64,000 nt of DNA from the NCBI GenBank assembly GCA_963769745.1, contig CAVYNB010000032.1, forward strand, positions 1 through 64,000, written 5' to 3'. The notes beneath the pieces were generated by a model, which did not search any database, had not been told where the DNA came from, and saw only the letters and a list, made by a program, of their open reading frames with translations. The translations under genes and the position numbers were made by a program. Below, piece after piece: positions 36,416 to 45,504 of the stretch (its first letter is position 1; every line of letters begins with the position of its first letter). This stretch comes from JALORV01 sp963769745. Its GTDB lineage: Bacteria > Pseudomonadota > Gammaproteobacteria > Burkholderiales > Burkholderiaceae_F.

Positions 36416-37507
36416 CGTGAGCTTTCCATGGCGGCCTGCAGCCCTTGCAGGAACGCGTCGTTTTCCACGGCAGTGCCGATTGTCGCGCGCAGGCACCCGG
36501 CGAGCAGCGGATGCATCTTCGAGACATTCTTGATCAGTATGCCGCGCTCCTTCAGCCCGTCGAACACCCGGTCGGCGTCACCCACCCGGAACAGCAGGAA
36601 GTTCGCCGCCGACGGAAACACCGTGAGTCCCCGCAGGCCGGCGAGCGCCGCGGCCACGCGCGAGCGCTCGGCACGCAGCATGGCGGCCTGCGCTTCGAGC
36701 GTGGCCAGGTGTTCAAGCAGGAAGTCCGCCGTGGCCAGCGTCAGCACGTTGACGTTGTAGGGCGGACGCAGCTTGTCGAACTCTGCGATCCATTCCGGAT
36801 CGCCGGCCAGGTAGCCGAGTCGGATGCCGGCCAGCCCCAGCTTGGACAGCGTGCGCAGCACCACCAGGTTGGGCCAGCTGCGCAGCTGCGGCATCAAGGT
36901 GTCCTGCGCGAACGGCAGATAGGCCTCGTCGATGACGACCAGCCCCGGGGCCGCGCGCAGGATCGCCTCGATGTCGTTACGGTCGAAGAGATTGCCTGTC
37001 GGATTGTTCGGATAGGCGATGAAGATCACCGCGGGCCGGTGCTCGGCAACGGCCGCCAGCAACGCGGGGGTGTCGAGCGTGAAATCGGCACGCAGCGGAA
37101 CGCCGACGAAGCGACACCCGTCGTAGATCGTCGACAACTCGTACATCGAGAAGCTCGGCCACGGCGACAGGATGGTCGCTCCCGGGCGCGCGCAGGCCTG
37201 GATCACCAGGTGGATGAGTTCATCCGAGCCGTTGCCCAGCATCAGGCGCGCACCGGGCGGGAGGCCCATCGCCTTGCCGAGGCGTTCCTTGAAGTCACGC
37301 GGATCCGACAGCGGGTAGCGATTCAGCGGTTGGCTGTGCCAGCCGCTCCCCGAGCTGTCGCTGCAGCGCTTCGGGCAGCGTAAAGGGATTCTCCATTGCG
37401 TCGAGCTTGATGAAGCCGACCGCGCTCGGCACCGCATAGGCCTCGAGCGCGCGCACGTCATCGCGCAGGACCGACAGGTTCGGGCGCTGCCCGATGCGCG
37501 CGTTCAT
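36412..37507 (-). CDS. hisC: histidinol-phosphate aminotransferase (one single-base insertion)
   Basis: A PLP-dependent aminotransferase (histidine step 8). The N-terminus GFIKLDAMENPFTLPEALQRQL is in one frame and the rest, from PLNRYPLSDPRDFKERL, in the next. The break lies near 37335 in CAGCCAACCGC on the minus strand and is repaired by removing one base, giving about 364 residues. The PLP lysine is in LRTLSKLGLAGIRLGYL and the substrate Arg region at the C-terminus. ATGA overlaps with hisD and hisB show the normal operon. A sequence error is the likeliest cause. Confidence 0.92.
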
Positions 37508-38829
37508 CGTTTCCCCGACGCGGAATCCAGGCGAAGTTCGGCGGACTGCGCGTGCGCCGTGAGGTGCTCGCCACGCGCGAGCACCGCGGCGATCGGACCG
37601 AGGCGTTGCGCGCCGGCGGCCGACACGTTGATCAGGTTCGATCGCTTGACGAAGTCGTACACCCCGAGCGGCGAGGAGAAGCGGGCAGTGCGGACGGTGG
37701 GCAGCACGTGGTTCGGCCCGGCGCAGTAATCACCGAGCGACTCCGACGAATAGTGCCCCACAAAGATCGCTCCCGCATGCCGGACCTCCGGCAACAACGC
37801 CTCGGGGTCCGACGTGACGATCTCCATGTGCTCGGGCGCCACGCGGTTGCACAGCGCAACGGCTTCAGCCAGATCGCGCGTGTGCACCAGCGCGCCACGG
37901 TTGGCGAGCGACGCCGCGATGATGTCGCGTCGCGGCTGGCCCGGCAGCAGCCGTCGGATCGAGGCCTCGACCGCGGCGATCAGCCCGGCGTCCGGGCTCA
38001 GCAGCAGGGCCTGCGCCAGTTCGTCGTGCTCCGCCTGCGAGAACAGGTCCATCGCGATCCAGTCGGGATTGGCATCGCCGTCGGCAATCACCAGGATCTC
38101 GGTCGGCCCGGCAATCATGTCGATGCCGACGGTGCCGAACACGCGCCGCTTCGCTGCCGCGACATAGGCATTGCCAGGCCCGACGATCTTGTCGACCGCC
38201 GGCACGGTCGCCGTGCCGTAAGCCAGCGCCGCCACCGCCTGCGCCCCGCCGACGGCAAACGCGCGCGTGACCCCGCCCAGGTACGCCGCGGCGAGCACCA
38301 GCGCGTTGCGCTCGCCGTCCGGCGTCGGTACGACCATGACCAGCCGCTCGACGCCGGCGACATGGGCCGGAATCGAGTTCATCAGCACCGACGACGGGTA
38401 GGCCGCCTTGCCGCCGGGCACGTACAGGCCGACGCTGTCGAGCGGCGTGATGCGCTGTCCGGTGACCGTGCCGTCGGCTTCCGTGGTGATCCAGTCACCC
38501 TGCATCAGCCGGGCGTGCTGCTCGCGATGAAACGCGCGGATGCGGTCTGCCGCCGCCTGCAACGCCTCGCTCTGCTCGGAAGGCAGGTCCTCGAAGGCAG
38601 CGCGCATCGCGTCCTGCGGGATCTCCAGGTCCGCCACCCGGCCCGCCGCCATGCGGTCGAAACGGTTGGTGTACTCGAGCAGCGCCGCGTCGCCGCGCTC
38701 GCGCACGTCGTCGACGATCGCGTCCGCCGCCCGCTCGATCGACTTGTCGATCGCGCTGTCGGCGGCCACCAGTCGGCCGAATTCCGCCTCGAACCCGGAG
38801 TCGCGTGTACTGAGCATGCGCAGCTTCAT
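37504..38829 (-). CDS. hisD: histidinol dehydrogenase
   Basis: A 441-residue zinc enzyme that oxidises histidinol to histidine in two NAD-linked steps. Characteristic segments are TPLDSVGLYVPGGKAAYPSSVLMN, KIVGPGNAYVAAAKR, DMIAGPTEILVIAD, the zinc-site DLFSQAEHDELAQALLLS and the C-terminal HVLPTVRTARFSSPLGVYDFVKR. Length and motifs are full. It overlaps hisC by 4 bases. Confidence 0.97.
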   Translation of the reverse strand: MKLRMLSTRDSGFEAEFGRLVAADSAIDKSIERAADAIVDDVRERGDAALLEYTNRFDRMAAGRVADLEIPQDAMRAAFEDLPSEQSEALQAAADRIRAFHREQHARLMQGDWITTEADGTVTGQRITPLDSVGLYVPGGKAAYPSSVLMNSIPAHVAGVERLVMVVPTPDGERNALVLAAAYLGGVTRAFAVGGAQAVAALAYGTATVPAVDKIVGPGNAYVAAAKRRVFGTVGIDMIAGPTEILVIADGDANPDWIAMDLFSQAEHDELAQALLLSPDAGLIAAVEASIRRLLPGQPRRDIIAASLANRGALVHTRDLAEAVALCNRVAPEHMEIVTSDPEALLPEVRHAGAIFVGHYSSESLGDYCAGPNHVLPTVRTARFSSPLGVYDFVKRSNLINVSAAGAQRLGPIAAVLARGEHLTAHAQSAELRLDSASGKR

Positions 38830-38847
38830 TGCAGACTCATCGCCGTC

Positions 38848-39498
38848 TCATCGCTGGACAGCGGCCTCGATGCGTGCGATCAGCGGCGCCAGTTCGGCGC
38901 GCCGGGTCTTGAATGCCGACTGGTTGACGATCAGCCGCGACGAGATTGCGGCGACTTCCTCGACTTCAACGAGATTGTTGGCACGCAGCGTTCCGCCCGA
39001 CGACACCAGGTCGACGATCGCATCGGCCAGGCCGGCCAGCGGCGCCAGTTCCATCGAGCCATACAGCTTGATCAGGTCGACGTGCACGCCCTTGGCCGCG
39101 AAGTGCTCGCGCGCGGTCTGCACGTACTTGGTCGCGACGCGCAGCCGCGCGCCGCGCCGGACGGCATTGGCATAGTCGAATCCGGCCGGCACCGCGACGC
39201 AGAGGCGGCACCGCGCGATGTTGAGGTCGAGCGGCTGGTACAGGCCGAGATCGCCCCACTGCGCGCTGTGCTCGAGCAGGACGTCCTTGCCCGCCACGCC
39301 GAGTTCCGCCGCGCCGTATTGCACATAGGTGGGAACGTCCGAGGCCCGTACGACCACCAGGCGCAGTCCGGGATCCTGGGTGCCGATGATGAGCTTGCGC
39401 GAGGTCTCGAGATCTTCGAGAGGTGCAATGCCCGCCGCGGCCAACAGGGGCTGCGACTCGTCGAAGATCCGTCCCTTGGAAAGCGCCAATGTAATCAC
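38848..39498 (-). CDS. hisG: ATP phosphoribosyltransferase, short form
   Basis: A 216-residue HisG catalysing the first step of histidine synthesis. The motifs ITLALSKGRIFDESQPLLAAAG, the VPTYVQYGAAELGVAGKDVL region and the phosphate-binding VDLVSSGGTLRANNLVEVEE are present. It lacks the C-terminal regulatory domain of long HisG, so it should need HisZ, which is not in this window. It follows murA by 18 bases on the same strand. Confidence 0.95.
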   Translation of the reverse strand: MITLALSKGRIFDESQPLLAAAGIAPLEDLETSRKLIIGTQDPGLRLVVVRASDVPTYVQYGAAELGVAGKDVLLEHSAQWGDLGLYQPLDLNIARCRLCVAVPAGFDYANAVRRGARLRVATKYVQTAREHFAAKGVHVDLIKLYGSMELAPLAGLADAIVDLVSSGGTLRANNLVEVEEVAAISSRLIVNQSAFKTRRAELAPLIARIEAAVQR

Positions 39499-39516
39499 GT
39501 GCCGATCCGTTCGCCG

Positions 39517-40767
39517 TTACTTCACGCGCTCGATGCGGGCGCCCACCTGCGCCAGCTTGACTTCCATGGCTTCGTAGCCACGATCCAGATGGTAAATGCG
39601 ATCGATCAGCGTCTCGCCCTGAGCGACCAGGCCCGCGACCACCAGGCTGGCCGACGCCCGCAGGTCGGTGGCCATCACCGGCGCACCGGCCAGGTGATCG
39701 ATGCCCTGCACCACCGCCGTGCTGCCCTCGATCGCGATGTTCGCGCCCAGCCGCTGCAGTTCCTGAACGTGCATGAAGCGGTTCTCGAAGATCGTCTCGG
39801 TAATGCGGCCGACACCGTCGGCAATGCAATCAAGCGCCATGAACTGCGCCTGCATGTCGGTTGGAAACGCGGGATACGGCGCGGTGCGCAGGCTGACCGC
39901 GCGCGGCCGTCCTGTCATCCGAACCCGGATCGAGTCGGCCGCGCACTCGATCCTGGCACCGGCTTCGCGCAGCTTGTCGAGCACGGCATCGAGCGTCGCG
40001 GGAGCCGCGCCACGCAGCAGCACGTCGCCCCCGGCCGCCGCGACGGCGCACAGGAAGGTGCCGGTTTCGATGCGGTCGGGCATCACGCGGTGGCGTGCGC
40101 CGTGCAGGCGCTCGACGCCCTGTACGACGATGCGGTCCGTGCCGGCGCCGTGGATGCGCGCGCCCATCGCGATCAGCGCATTCGCCAGGTCACCGACCTC
40201 GGGCTCGCGCGCGGCGTTCTCGATCACGGTCTCGCCAGCCGCGAGCGTGGCCGCCATCATCAGATTCTCGGTGCCGGTCACGGTCACCATGTCGGTGACG
40301 ATGCGGGTGCCCTTGAGCCGCGTCGCCTCGGCGATCAGGTAGCCGCCCTCGATATGGATGCTCGCGCCCATCAGCTCGAGGCCCTTGATGTGCTGATCGA
40401 CCGGGCGGGCACCGATCGCGCACCCTCCGGGCAGGCTCACCCGTGCACGGCCGAATCGCGCCACCAGCGGCCCCAGCACCAGGATCGCCGCTCGCATCGT
40501 CTTGACCAGTTCGTACGGTGCTTCGGGATGCGTGACCGCCGCGGCGCCGAGGCGAACGGTGCCGCCATCGCGCTCAGCCACAACGCCCATCTGCCGCAGC
40601 AGCTTCAGCGCCGTCGACACGTCCTGCAACTGGGGCACGTTGTCGACGATCAGGTCATCTGCGGTCAGCAGGCCGGCGCACAGGATCGGCAATGCCGCGT
40701 TCTTCGCACCGGAAATCGGAATCTCGCCCGCCAGCGACACGCCGCCGCGGATCTTCAGCTTGTCCAT
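39517..40767 (-). CDS. murA: UDP-N-acetylglucosamine 1-carboxyvinyltransferase
   Basis: A 416-residue MurA, adding enolpyruvate to UDP-GlcNAc in the first committed step of peptidoglycan synthesis. It begins MDKLKIRGGVSLAGEIPISGAKNAAL; the catalytic, fosfomycin-reactive Cys116 lies in LPGGCAIGARPVD. A longer in-frame start at 40881 would add 38 residues not seen in MurA, so 40767 is preferred. It leads the hisG-tatC run. Confidence 0.96.
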   Translation of the reverse strand: MDKLKIRGGVSLAGEIPISGAKNAALPILCAGLLTADDLIVDNVPQLQDVSTALKLLRQMGVVAERDGGTVRLGAAAVTHPEAPYELVKTMRAAILVLGPLVARFGRARVSLPGGCAIGARPVDQHIKGLELMGASIHIEGGYLIAEATRLKGTRIVTDMVTVTGTENLMMAATLAAGETVIENAAREPEVGDLANALIAMGARIHGAGTDRIVVQGVERLHGARHRVMPDRIETGTFLCAVAAAGGDVLLRGAAPATLDAVLDKLREAGARIECAADSIRVRMTGRPRAVSLRTAPYPAFPTDMQAQFMALDCIADGVGRITETIFENRFMHVQELQRLGANIAIEGSTAVVQGIDHLAGAPVMATDLRASASLVVAGLVAQGETLIDRIYHLDRGYEAMEVKLAQVGARIERVK

Positions 40768-40996
40768 GGGCGCGTCGGAAATTCCTGGCAGTGGGCGGAA
40801 GACGACCGGGCGCGTGATGCGCACCGGCCGGCCATTGGCGGATTCGGCAGATTCGGCGATTCTGGCAACCGTTTCGAGCATGGCAGTCCTCCTGCGTCGG
40901 CATCCGCGGCCTGCGGACGGGACTGCAGCGTGGCTGCGGCGCTTGAAGCGGCGACGAACTGCCGGTGAAGGACGGGTGAAGTGCGCACGGCCGGAT

Positions 40997-41242
40997 TCAT
41001 CCTGCTGCGGCCTCGTGTTCTGACGGTGTCAGCGTGCGCATCGACAAGGCGTGAACTTCCTCCCGCATCCGTTCGCCCAGCGCCGCATACACCAGCTGGT
41101 GCCGGGCCACTCGCGACTTGCCTTCGAAGGCGGGGCTGACGATCAGCGCGTTGAAGTGCCGGCCGTCTCCGTCGACCTCGAGCACGCTGCACTCGAGCCC
41201 GGCCGCGATGTAGCGCCGCACGTCGTCGGGAGTCGGATCCAT
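40997..41242 (-). CDS. ibaG: BolA/IbaG-family protein
   Basis: An 81-residue BolA-like protein starting MDPTPDDVRRYIAAGL, with the family segments VDGDGRHFNALIVSPAFEGKSRVARHQLVYAALG and HALSMRTLTP. The His in SRVARHQ and the fold bind [2Fe-2S] together with monothiol glutaredoxin (grxD is at 20411). Its position upstream of murA is typical of IbaG. An 11-codon upstream extension to 41275 is possible. Confidence 0.9.
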   Translation of the reverse strand: MDPTPDDVRRYIAAGLECSVLEVDGDGRHFNALIVSPAFEGKSRVARHQLVYAALGERMREEVHALSMRTLTPSEHEAAAG

Positions 41243-41275
41243 CAGTTCACCCTCACTGCGCCTTTCAAGGCCCAC

Positions 41276-42091
41276 TCAATGCCTCAGCTTGTAGCCGCGC
41301 TCCAGCAGGCGCAGCGCGATCGCGGCCGTAAGCAGCAGCGCACCGACCACCACGGCCAGGCTCACCCACGGCGAAACATCGGACTGCGCGAAGAAACCGT
41401 AGCGGAAGCCGTCGATCATGTAGAAAAACGGATTGAGGTGCGACACGCCCTGCCAGAACGCGGGCAGTCCATGCACCGAGTAGAACACGCCCGACAGGAA
41501 CGTGGCGGGCATCACGACGAAGTTCTGGAACGCCGCGAGCTGGTCGAACTTGTCGGCCCAGATGCCCGCGATCACGCCGAGCGAGCCCAGCATCGCGCTA
41601 CCGGCCAGCGCAAAGACCAGGATCCACAGCGGCGCCTTGAAGCTCGGCGGTCCGAACCAGACGGCCACCACGAACACACCGAGGCCGACCACCAGCCCGC
41701 GGACGACCGAGGCGAGCACGTAGGCGCCAAAGAGCTGCCAGTGCGAAAACGGCGGCAGCAGCACGAACACCAGGCTGCCCATGATCTTCGACTGGATCAG
41801 GCTCGACGACGAATTGGCGAACGCGTTCTGCAGCACCGACATCATGACGAGGCCGGGAATCAGGAACGCCACATAGCTGACGCCTGGGAAGACCCCGACG
41901 TGATCTGCCAGCACCTGGCCGAAAACCAGCAGGTACAGCACCGCCGTCAGCACCGGCGCGGCAACCGTCTGGAAGCTGACCTTCCAGAAGCGCAGCATTT
42001 CCTTCGTGAGCAGCGTGCGAAAAGCGATCGCCGATGACGAGTCGGCCGCGCTGACCGCGGCGCCTTCACGAAAGGCCGCCGGTGCGTTCAT
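41276..42091 (-). CDS. ABC-2 type exporter permease
   Basis: A 271-residue membrane protein with about six helices. It has the ABC-2 family pattern: an N-terminal LLTKEMLRFWKVSFQTVAAPVLTAVLYLLVFG, a GLVMMSVLQNAFANSSSSLIQSKIMGSL loop and a final LNPFFYMIDGFRYGF-type conserved segment. It overlaps the ATPase gene by 4 bases, forming a two-gene exporter beside bolA and the mla genes. Related pairs are annotated as multidrug or polysaccharide/lipid exporters; the substrate is unknown. Confidence 0.9.
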   Translation of the reverse strand: MNAPAAFREGAAVSAADSSSAIAFRTLLTKEMLRFWKVSFQTVAAPVLTAVLYLLVFGQVLADHVGVFPGVSYVAFLIPGLVMMSVLQNAFANSSSSLIQSKIMGSLVFVLLPPFSHWQLFGAYVLASVVRGLVVGLGVFVVAVWFGPPSFKAPLWILVFALAGSAMLGSLGVIAGIWADKFDQLAAFQNFVVMPATFLSGVFYSVHGLPAFWQGVSHLNPFFYMIDGFRYGFFAQSDVSPWVSLAVVVGALLLTAAIALRLLERGYKLRH

Positions 42092-43017
42092 GCCGCGGCT
42101 CCTGTCGCAATCCGTTGCGCGGGCTTGTCCGATATCAGCTGCATGAACACATCCTCGAGGTCCGCGCGACCGACTTCAAGCTCCTCGACGATGCAACCAG
42201 CCGCCGCACAGTCGGCCAGCACCCGGCCGACATCGACCGAATGCGCCAGTCGCAACGTCAGCACGCCGTCGCGTTCGTCGATCCGGTGCGCGAGCACCGA
42301 GGCCGGCGGTGTCCCTCGGGGACGCATCGTCAGCTGCAGTCCCTCAAACCGCGACAGCAATGCGCGCGTGGTATCGAGCGCCACGATCCGGCCGCCCTTG
42401 AGCATCGCGATGCGTCCGCACAGCGCCTGCGCCTCTTCCAGGTAGTGCGTCGTCAGCACGATGGTGTGACCTTCACGGTTGAGGCGCCGGATGAAATCCC
42501 AAAGGGTCTGCCGCAGCTCGACATCGACCCCCGCCGTGGGCTCGTCGAGCACGATCACCGGTGGCTTGTGCACCAGCGCCTGCGCGACCAGCAGGCGGCG
42601 CTTCATCCCGCCCGACAACGCGCGCGTGTTGTTGTCGGCCTTTGCCGTCAGTCCAAGGTTCTCGAGGACCTCATCGATCCATGCGTCATTGCCGCGCAGG
42701 CCGAAGTAGCCCGACTGAAATTTCAGTGTCTCGCGCACCGTGAAGAACGGATCGAACGCGAGTTCCTGCGGCACCACGCCGACCGAGAGCCGCGCGGCGC
42801 GGTAGTCGTCGACGACATCGTGCCCCATGATCGCGACGCTTCCGCTGCTCGCGCGCACCAGGCCGGCGATGATGGAAATCAGCGTGGTCTTGCCCGCGCC
42901 GTTGGGTCCGAGCAGTCCGAAGAACTCGCCCTGGTTGATCGCCAGGTCGACGTGATCCAGCGCCACGAGCGAGCCGTAGCGTTTGGACACGGAGTTGACC
43001 TGAATGGCAGCAGTCAC
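42088..43017 (-). CDS. ABC exporter ATP-binding protein
   Basis: A 309-residue ATPase of the ABC-2 (YadG/CcmA-like) family. It has Walker A GPNGAGKT near residues 38-45, signature LSGGMKRRLLVAQALVH, Walker B PPVIVLDEPTAGVD and His-loop LTTHYLEEA. It is co-encoded and overlapping with the permease gene. The regions toward the C-terminus fit a variable regulatory tail. Confidence 0.92.
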   Translation of the reverse strand: MTAAIQVNSVSKRYGSLVALDHVDLAINQGEFFGLLGPNGAGKTTLISIIAGLVRASSGSVAIMGHDVVDDYRAARLSVGVVPQELAFDPFFTVRETLKFQSGYFGLRGNDAWIDEVLENLGLTAKADNNTRALSGGMKRRLLVAQALVHKPPVIVLDEPTAGVDVELRQTLWDFIRRLNREGHTIVLTTHYLEEAQALCGRIAMLKGGRIVALDTTRALLSRFEGLQLTMRPRGTPPASVLAHRIDERDGVLTLRLAHSVDVGRVLADCAAAGCIVEELEVGRADLEDVFMQLISDKPAQRIATGAAA

Positions 43018-43128
43018 GGGCGGAGTCGACGTGCCCGGCGGCCTCGACGAGAGACGCTCAGTTTATCGAAGTCGTCGGCAGGGACCCGAGCGACGGCTCA
43101 GGCCGCGGAACGCAGTGGAAGCGGCGGC

Positions 43129-43401
43129 TCAGGCGCGTGGCGCGAGTGCCGGCAGCAAGCCGTCGACGCCGTACACCGCCGCGAGGCTGACAAGCCCCGC
43201 AGGCGGCGCCACGACTTCGAGTTTCAGGCCCCGGGCAACGGCCACGCGCTCCCACTCCAGCAGCACGGCGACCGCGGAGGAGTCGCAGCGCGTGACACCG
43301 GACAGGTCGAAGCGTGCGTCGCCACGTTCGATGGCGGCGCGGCCCTGCTGCGCCACCTGGGCCGCATTGGCCATGCCAATGTCGTCGGTTTCGATTTTCA
43401 T
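43129..43401 (-). CDS. mlaB: Mla system STAS-domain protein
   Basis: A 90-residue STAS-domain protein (GVTRCDSSAVAVLLEWERVA, the serine-containing phosphorylatable-type loop). It associates with the MlaFE ABC transporter in the inner membrane and is needed for its activity. Last gene of the mlaFEDACB set, in the order usual for Betaproteobacteria. Start ATG at 43401. Confidence 0.88.
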   Translation of the reverse strand: MKIETDDIGMANAAQVAQQGRAAIERGDARFDLSGVTRCDSSAVAVLLEWERVAVARGLKLEVVAPPAGLVSLAAVYGVDGLLPALAPRA

Positions 43402-43408
43402 GGCAGTG

Positions 43409-44038
43409 TCAGGTCTTCTTCGCCTCGGCAAGCTGGCGATTACGGTCCGACAGTGACTTGATCAGCCCGTCGACTCCGCCGGCGCTGATCTCGCTGGCAA
43501 ATTGGGTCTTGTAGTTCTCGACCAGCCAGACACCGAGCACGTTGACGTCGTAGATCTTCCAGCCGGCATCCTGCTTTTCCAGGCGATAGTCGAGCTGGAT
43601 CGGATCCCCGCGCGACGGCACGACACTGGTCCGCACCAGCACGTCGGTGTCGGTGGGCTGGGCCCGGAACGGCCGCATCTGCACCTTGTGATCCTTGACC
43701 TGCGACAGAGCGCCACTGTAGGTGCGGACGAGCAGCGTGTGGAATTCTCGCGTCAACGCGGTGCGCTGCTCTGGCGTCGCATTGCGCCAGCCACGTCCGA
43801 CCGCCAGCTGCGTCATTTTCTTGAAGTCGACATACGGGAGGACTTTTTCGTCGACCAGCTTTTGTACCCGGCCGATATCACCGCTGGCAATGGCCTTGTC
43901 CGCGCGAATGGCGTCGAGCACTTCGTTGGTCAGGTCACGAACCATTGCATCGGGTGCGGTCGCGGCCGGCTGGGCATGCGTCGGCCCGAAGGCGAGCACG
44001 AGCAGCGTGATGGCAAGCAGACGAAGGTTTTGCGGCAT
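43409..44038 (-). CDS. mlaC: periplasmic phospholipid-binding protein MlaC
   Basis: A 209-residue exported protein; the signal peptide LRLLAITLLVLAFGPTHA is preserved when starting at the ATG at 44038. The MlaC/Ttg2D pattern appears as LVDEKVLPYVDFKKMTQLAVGRGWRNATPEQR and WKIYDVNVLGVWLVENYKTQF. It carries phospholipid across the periplasm between MlaA in the outer membrane and MlaFEDB. Confidence 0.93.
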   Translation of the reverse strand: MPQNLRLLAITLLVLAFGPTHAQPAATAPDAMVRDLTNEVLDAIRADKAIASGDIGRVQKLVDEKVLPYVDFKKMTQLAVGRGWRNATPEQRTALTREFHTLLVRTYSGALSQVKDHKVQMRPFRAQPTDTDVLVRTSVVPSRGDPIQLDYRLEKQDAGWKIYDVNVLGVWLVENYKTQFASEISAGGVDGLIKSLSDRNRQLAEAKKT

Positions 44039-44118
44039 CGGCAGGGTTCTCCCGGAGTTGGTGGCGGACTGACCGAAGGGTTGACCACCGCTCAGGGCGA
44101 GGGTTCGGCGCGTGTCGG

Positions 44119-44973
44119 TCATTTTCCCGGCTCCTGAGGTTTAACGTCCGGGTCGCCGGCTGGTGCACCGCCGGCGCCGGGCGCTGCCGGCTTTGCGGCA
44201 GCCTCGGCCGGCTTCGCCGGCGCCGTCTCGGGCTCGGAAAGGTCTTCGTCGAGGTCCAGCTCACGCGGCGGATTGCCATCGTAGACAAGGTTGCGGCGAC
44301 GCTGCAGAAACCCGTCGCGAATGAAGGAGTAGCGGTCCAGAGCCGCCTCGTTGATCAGTTTGTCCGTCGGCAACAGTTCGGCCCGCTGGTTGACGATGCG
44401 CAGGGCAAAGATGCTGTATTCGAGGGCCGGTTTATCGATCCAGAAGTTCAGGTCGAGGAAGGTTTCGACACCGAAGATGCCGACGGCGTCGCGCACATTG
44501 CTCGGTCCGAAGATCGGCAGGACGAGGTAGGGGCCAGGCTCGACGCCCCAGACGCCGAGCGTCTGGCCGAAGTCCTCGTAATGCTTCTCGAGCCCGAGCT
44601 CGGTCGCCACGTCGAAGCAGCCGACGAGGCCGATCGTCGTGTTCACAACAAATCGGCCCACGTCCGAGACCGCCTCGGCCGGCTTGCCCTGCAGCGTGTT
44701 GTTGATCGCCGTCGACGGGCCGCGCAGGTTGAAGAACGCATTGGAAAAGCAGTCGCGTATGCCGTCAGGCAGCTTGGCCCAGAGTTCGGCCACCGGCTTC
44801 AGAAAATTCGCGTCGAATCCTTCGTTGAAAACGAAGACGTTGCGATTGACCTTCTCCCACGGATCGCGCGGATCCTGGCCGGCGTTCGGAGGCAGCGTCG
44901 CGCAGCCGCTCGCCAGGCCGATGACGACGGCGGCGAGCCCTATGCGCAGCAGGCGTTCAAGCAGTCTTGGCAT
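44119..44973 (-). CDS. mlaA: outer-membrane lipoprotein MlaA (VacJ)
   Basis: A 284-residue lipoprotein with lipobox LASGC (Cys near residue 24) and the VacJ core: DPWEKVNRNVFVFNEGFD, FFNLRGPSTAINNTLQGK, VNTTIGLVGCFDVATELGLEKHYEDFGQTLGVWGV and YLVLPIFGPSNVRDA. It removes misplaced phospholipid from the outer leaflet. The C-terminal Pro/Ala/Glu-rich tail is longer than usual. The mla operon here includes mlaA, unlike in E. coli. Confidence 0.95.
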   Translation of the reverse strand: MPRLLERLLRIGLAAVVIGLASGCATLPPNAGQDPRDPWEKVNRNVFVFNEGFDANFLKPVAELWAKLPDGIRDCFSNAFFNLRGPSTAINNTLQGKPAEAVSDVGRFVVNTTIGLVGCFDVATELGLEKHYEDFGQTLGVWGVEPGPYLVLPIFGPSNVRDAVGIFGVETFLDLNFWIDKPALEYSIFALRIVNQRAELLPTDKLINEAALDRYSFIRDGFLQRRRNLVYDGNPPRELDLDEDLSEPETAPAKPAEAAAKPAAPGAGGAPAGDPDVKPQEPGK

Positions 44974-45007
44974 CGTTACTTCGTCGGACGGCGGAAGTCA
45001 TGCAGAG

Positions 45008-45481
45008 CTACTTCTTCTCGCTACCGCCCTCGGCGGCCCGGTTGTAAAGGAACTGACCGATCAGGTTCTCGAGCACGACGGCCGACTGCGTCATCTTGAT
45101 CTGGTCGCCACCGGCAAGGTTCTTGTCGGCACCGCCTGGCTCGAGACCGATGTACTGGTCGCCCAGCAGGCCGGACGTCAGGATCTTCGCCGAGGTATCG
45201 GCGGGAAACTTGACCTTGCCGTCCACCTCGATGGTCACCAGCCCCTGGAAGCTCTGCGGATCGAGCGCGATGGCGCTCACCCGGCCCACGGTCACGCCCG
45301 CGCTCTTCACCGGGGCCCTGACCTTGAGTCCGCCGATGTTGTCGAACCTGGCGGTCAACGCATACGTCGGCCCGGTGTTGAAGCTCGCGAGGTTCGCGGC
45401 CTTCAGCGCGAGAAAGACCACGGCGATCATGCCGAGCAGCACGAAAACGCCGACCATAGTTTCGATTCCCCTGCGTCCCAT
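45008..45481 (-). CDS. mlaD: Mla system substrate-binding protein MlaD
   Basis: A 157-residue MCE-domain protein. The single N-terminal helix VGVFVLLGMIAVVFLALKA anchors it in the inner membrane. The MCE core contains ARFDNIGGLKVRAPVKSAGVTVGRV and the later SGLLGDQYIGLEPGG. Six copies form a ring that receives lipid from MlaC. Lies between mlaE and mlaA. Confidence 0.94.
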   Translation of the reverse strand: MGRRGIETMVGVFVLLGMIAVVFLALKAANLASFNTGPTYALTARFDNIGGLKVRAPVKSAGVTVGRVSAIALDPQSFQGLVTIEVDGKVKFPADTSAKILTSGLLGDQYIGLEPGGADKNLAGGDQIKMTQSAVVLENLIGQFLYNRAAEGGSEKK

Positions 45482-45504
45482 CGAACGACTCCTGCGATGA
45501 CCTG

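Noticed and set aside
35057..37507. Loss of histidine synthesis through hisH and hisC pseudogenes
   Set aside because: Both are repaired by removing one base, all other his genes are intact and overlaps are preserved, so the pathway is probably functional.
37552..40968. An 1138-codon plus-strand open frame across hisD-hisG-murA
   Set aside because: It is antisense to three intact enzymes and has the composition of a GC-rich shadow frame.
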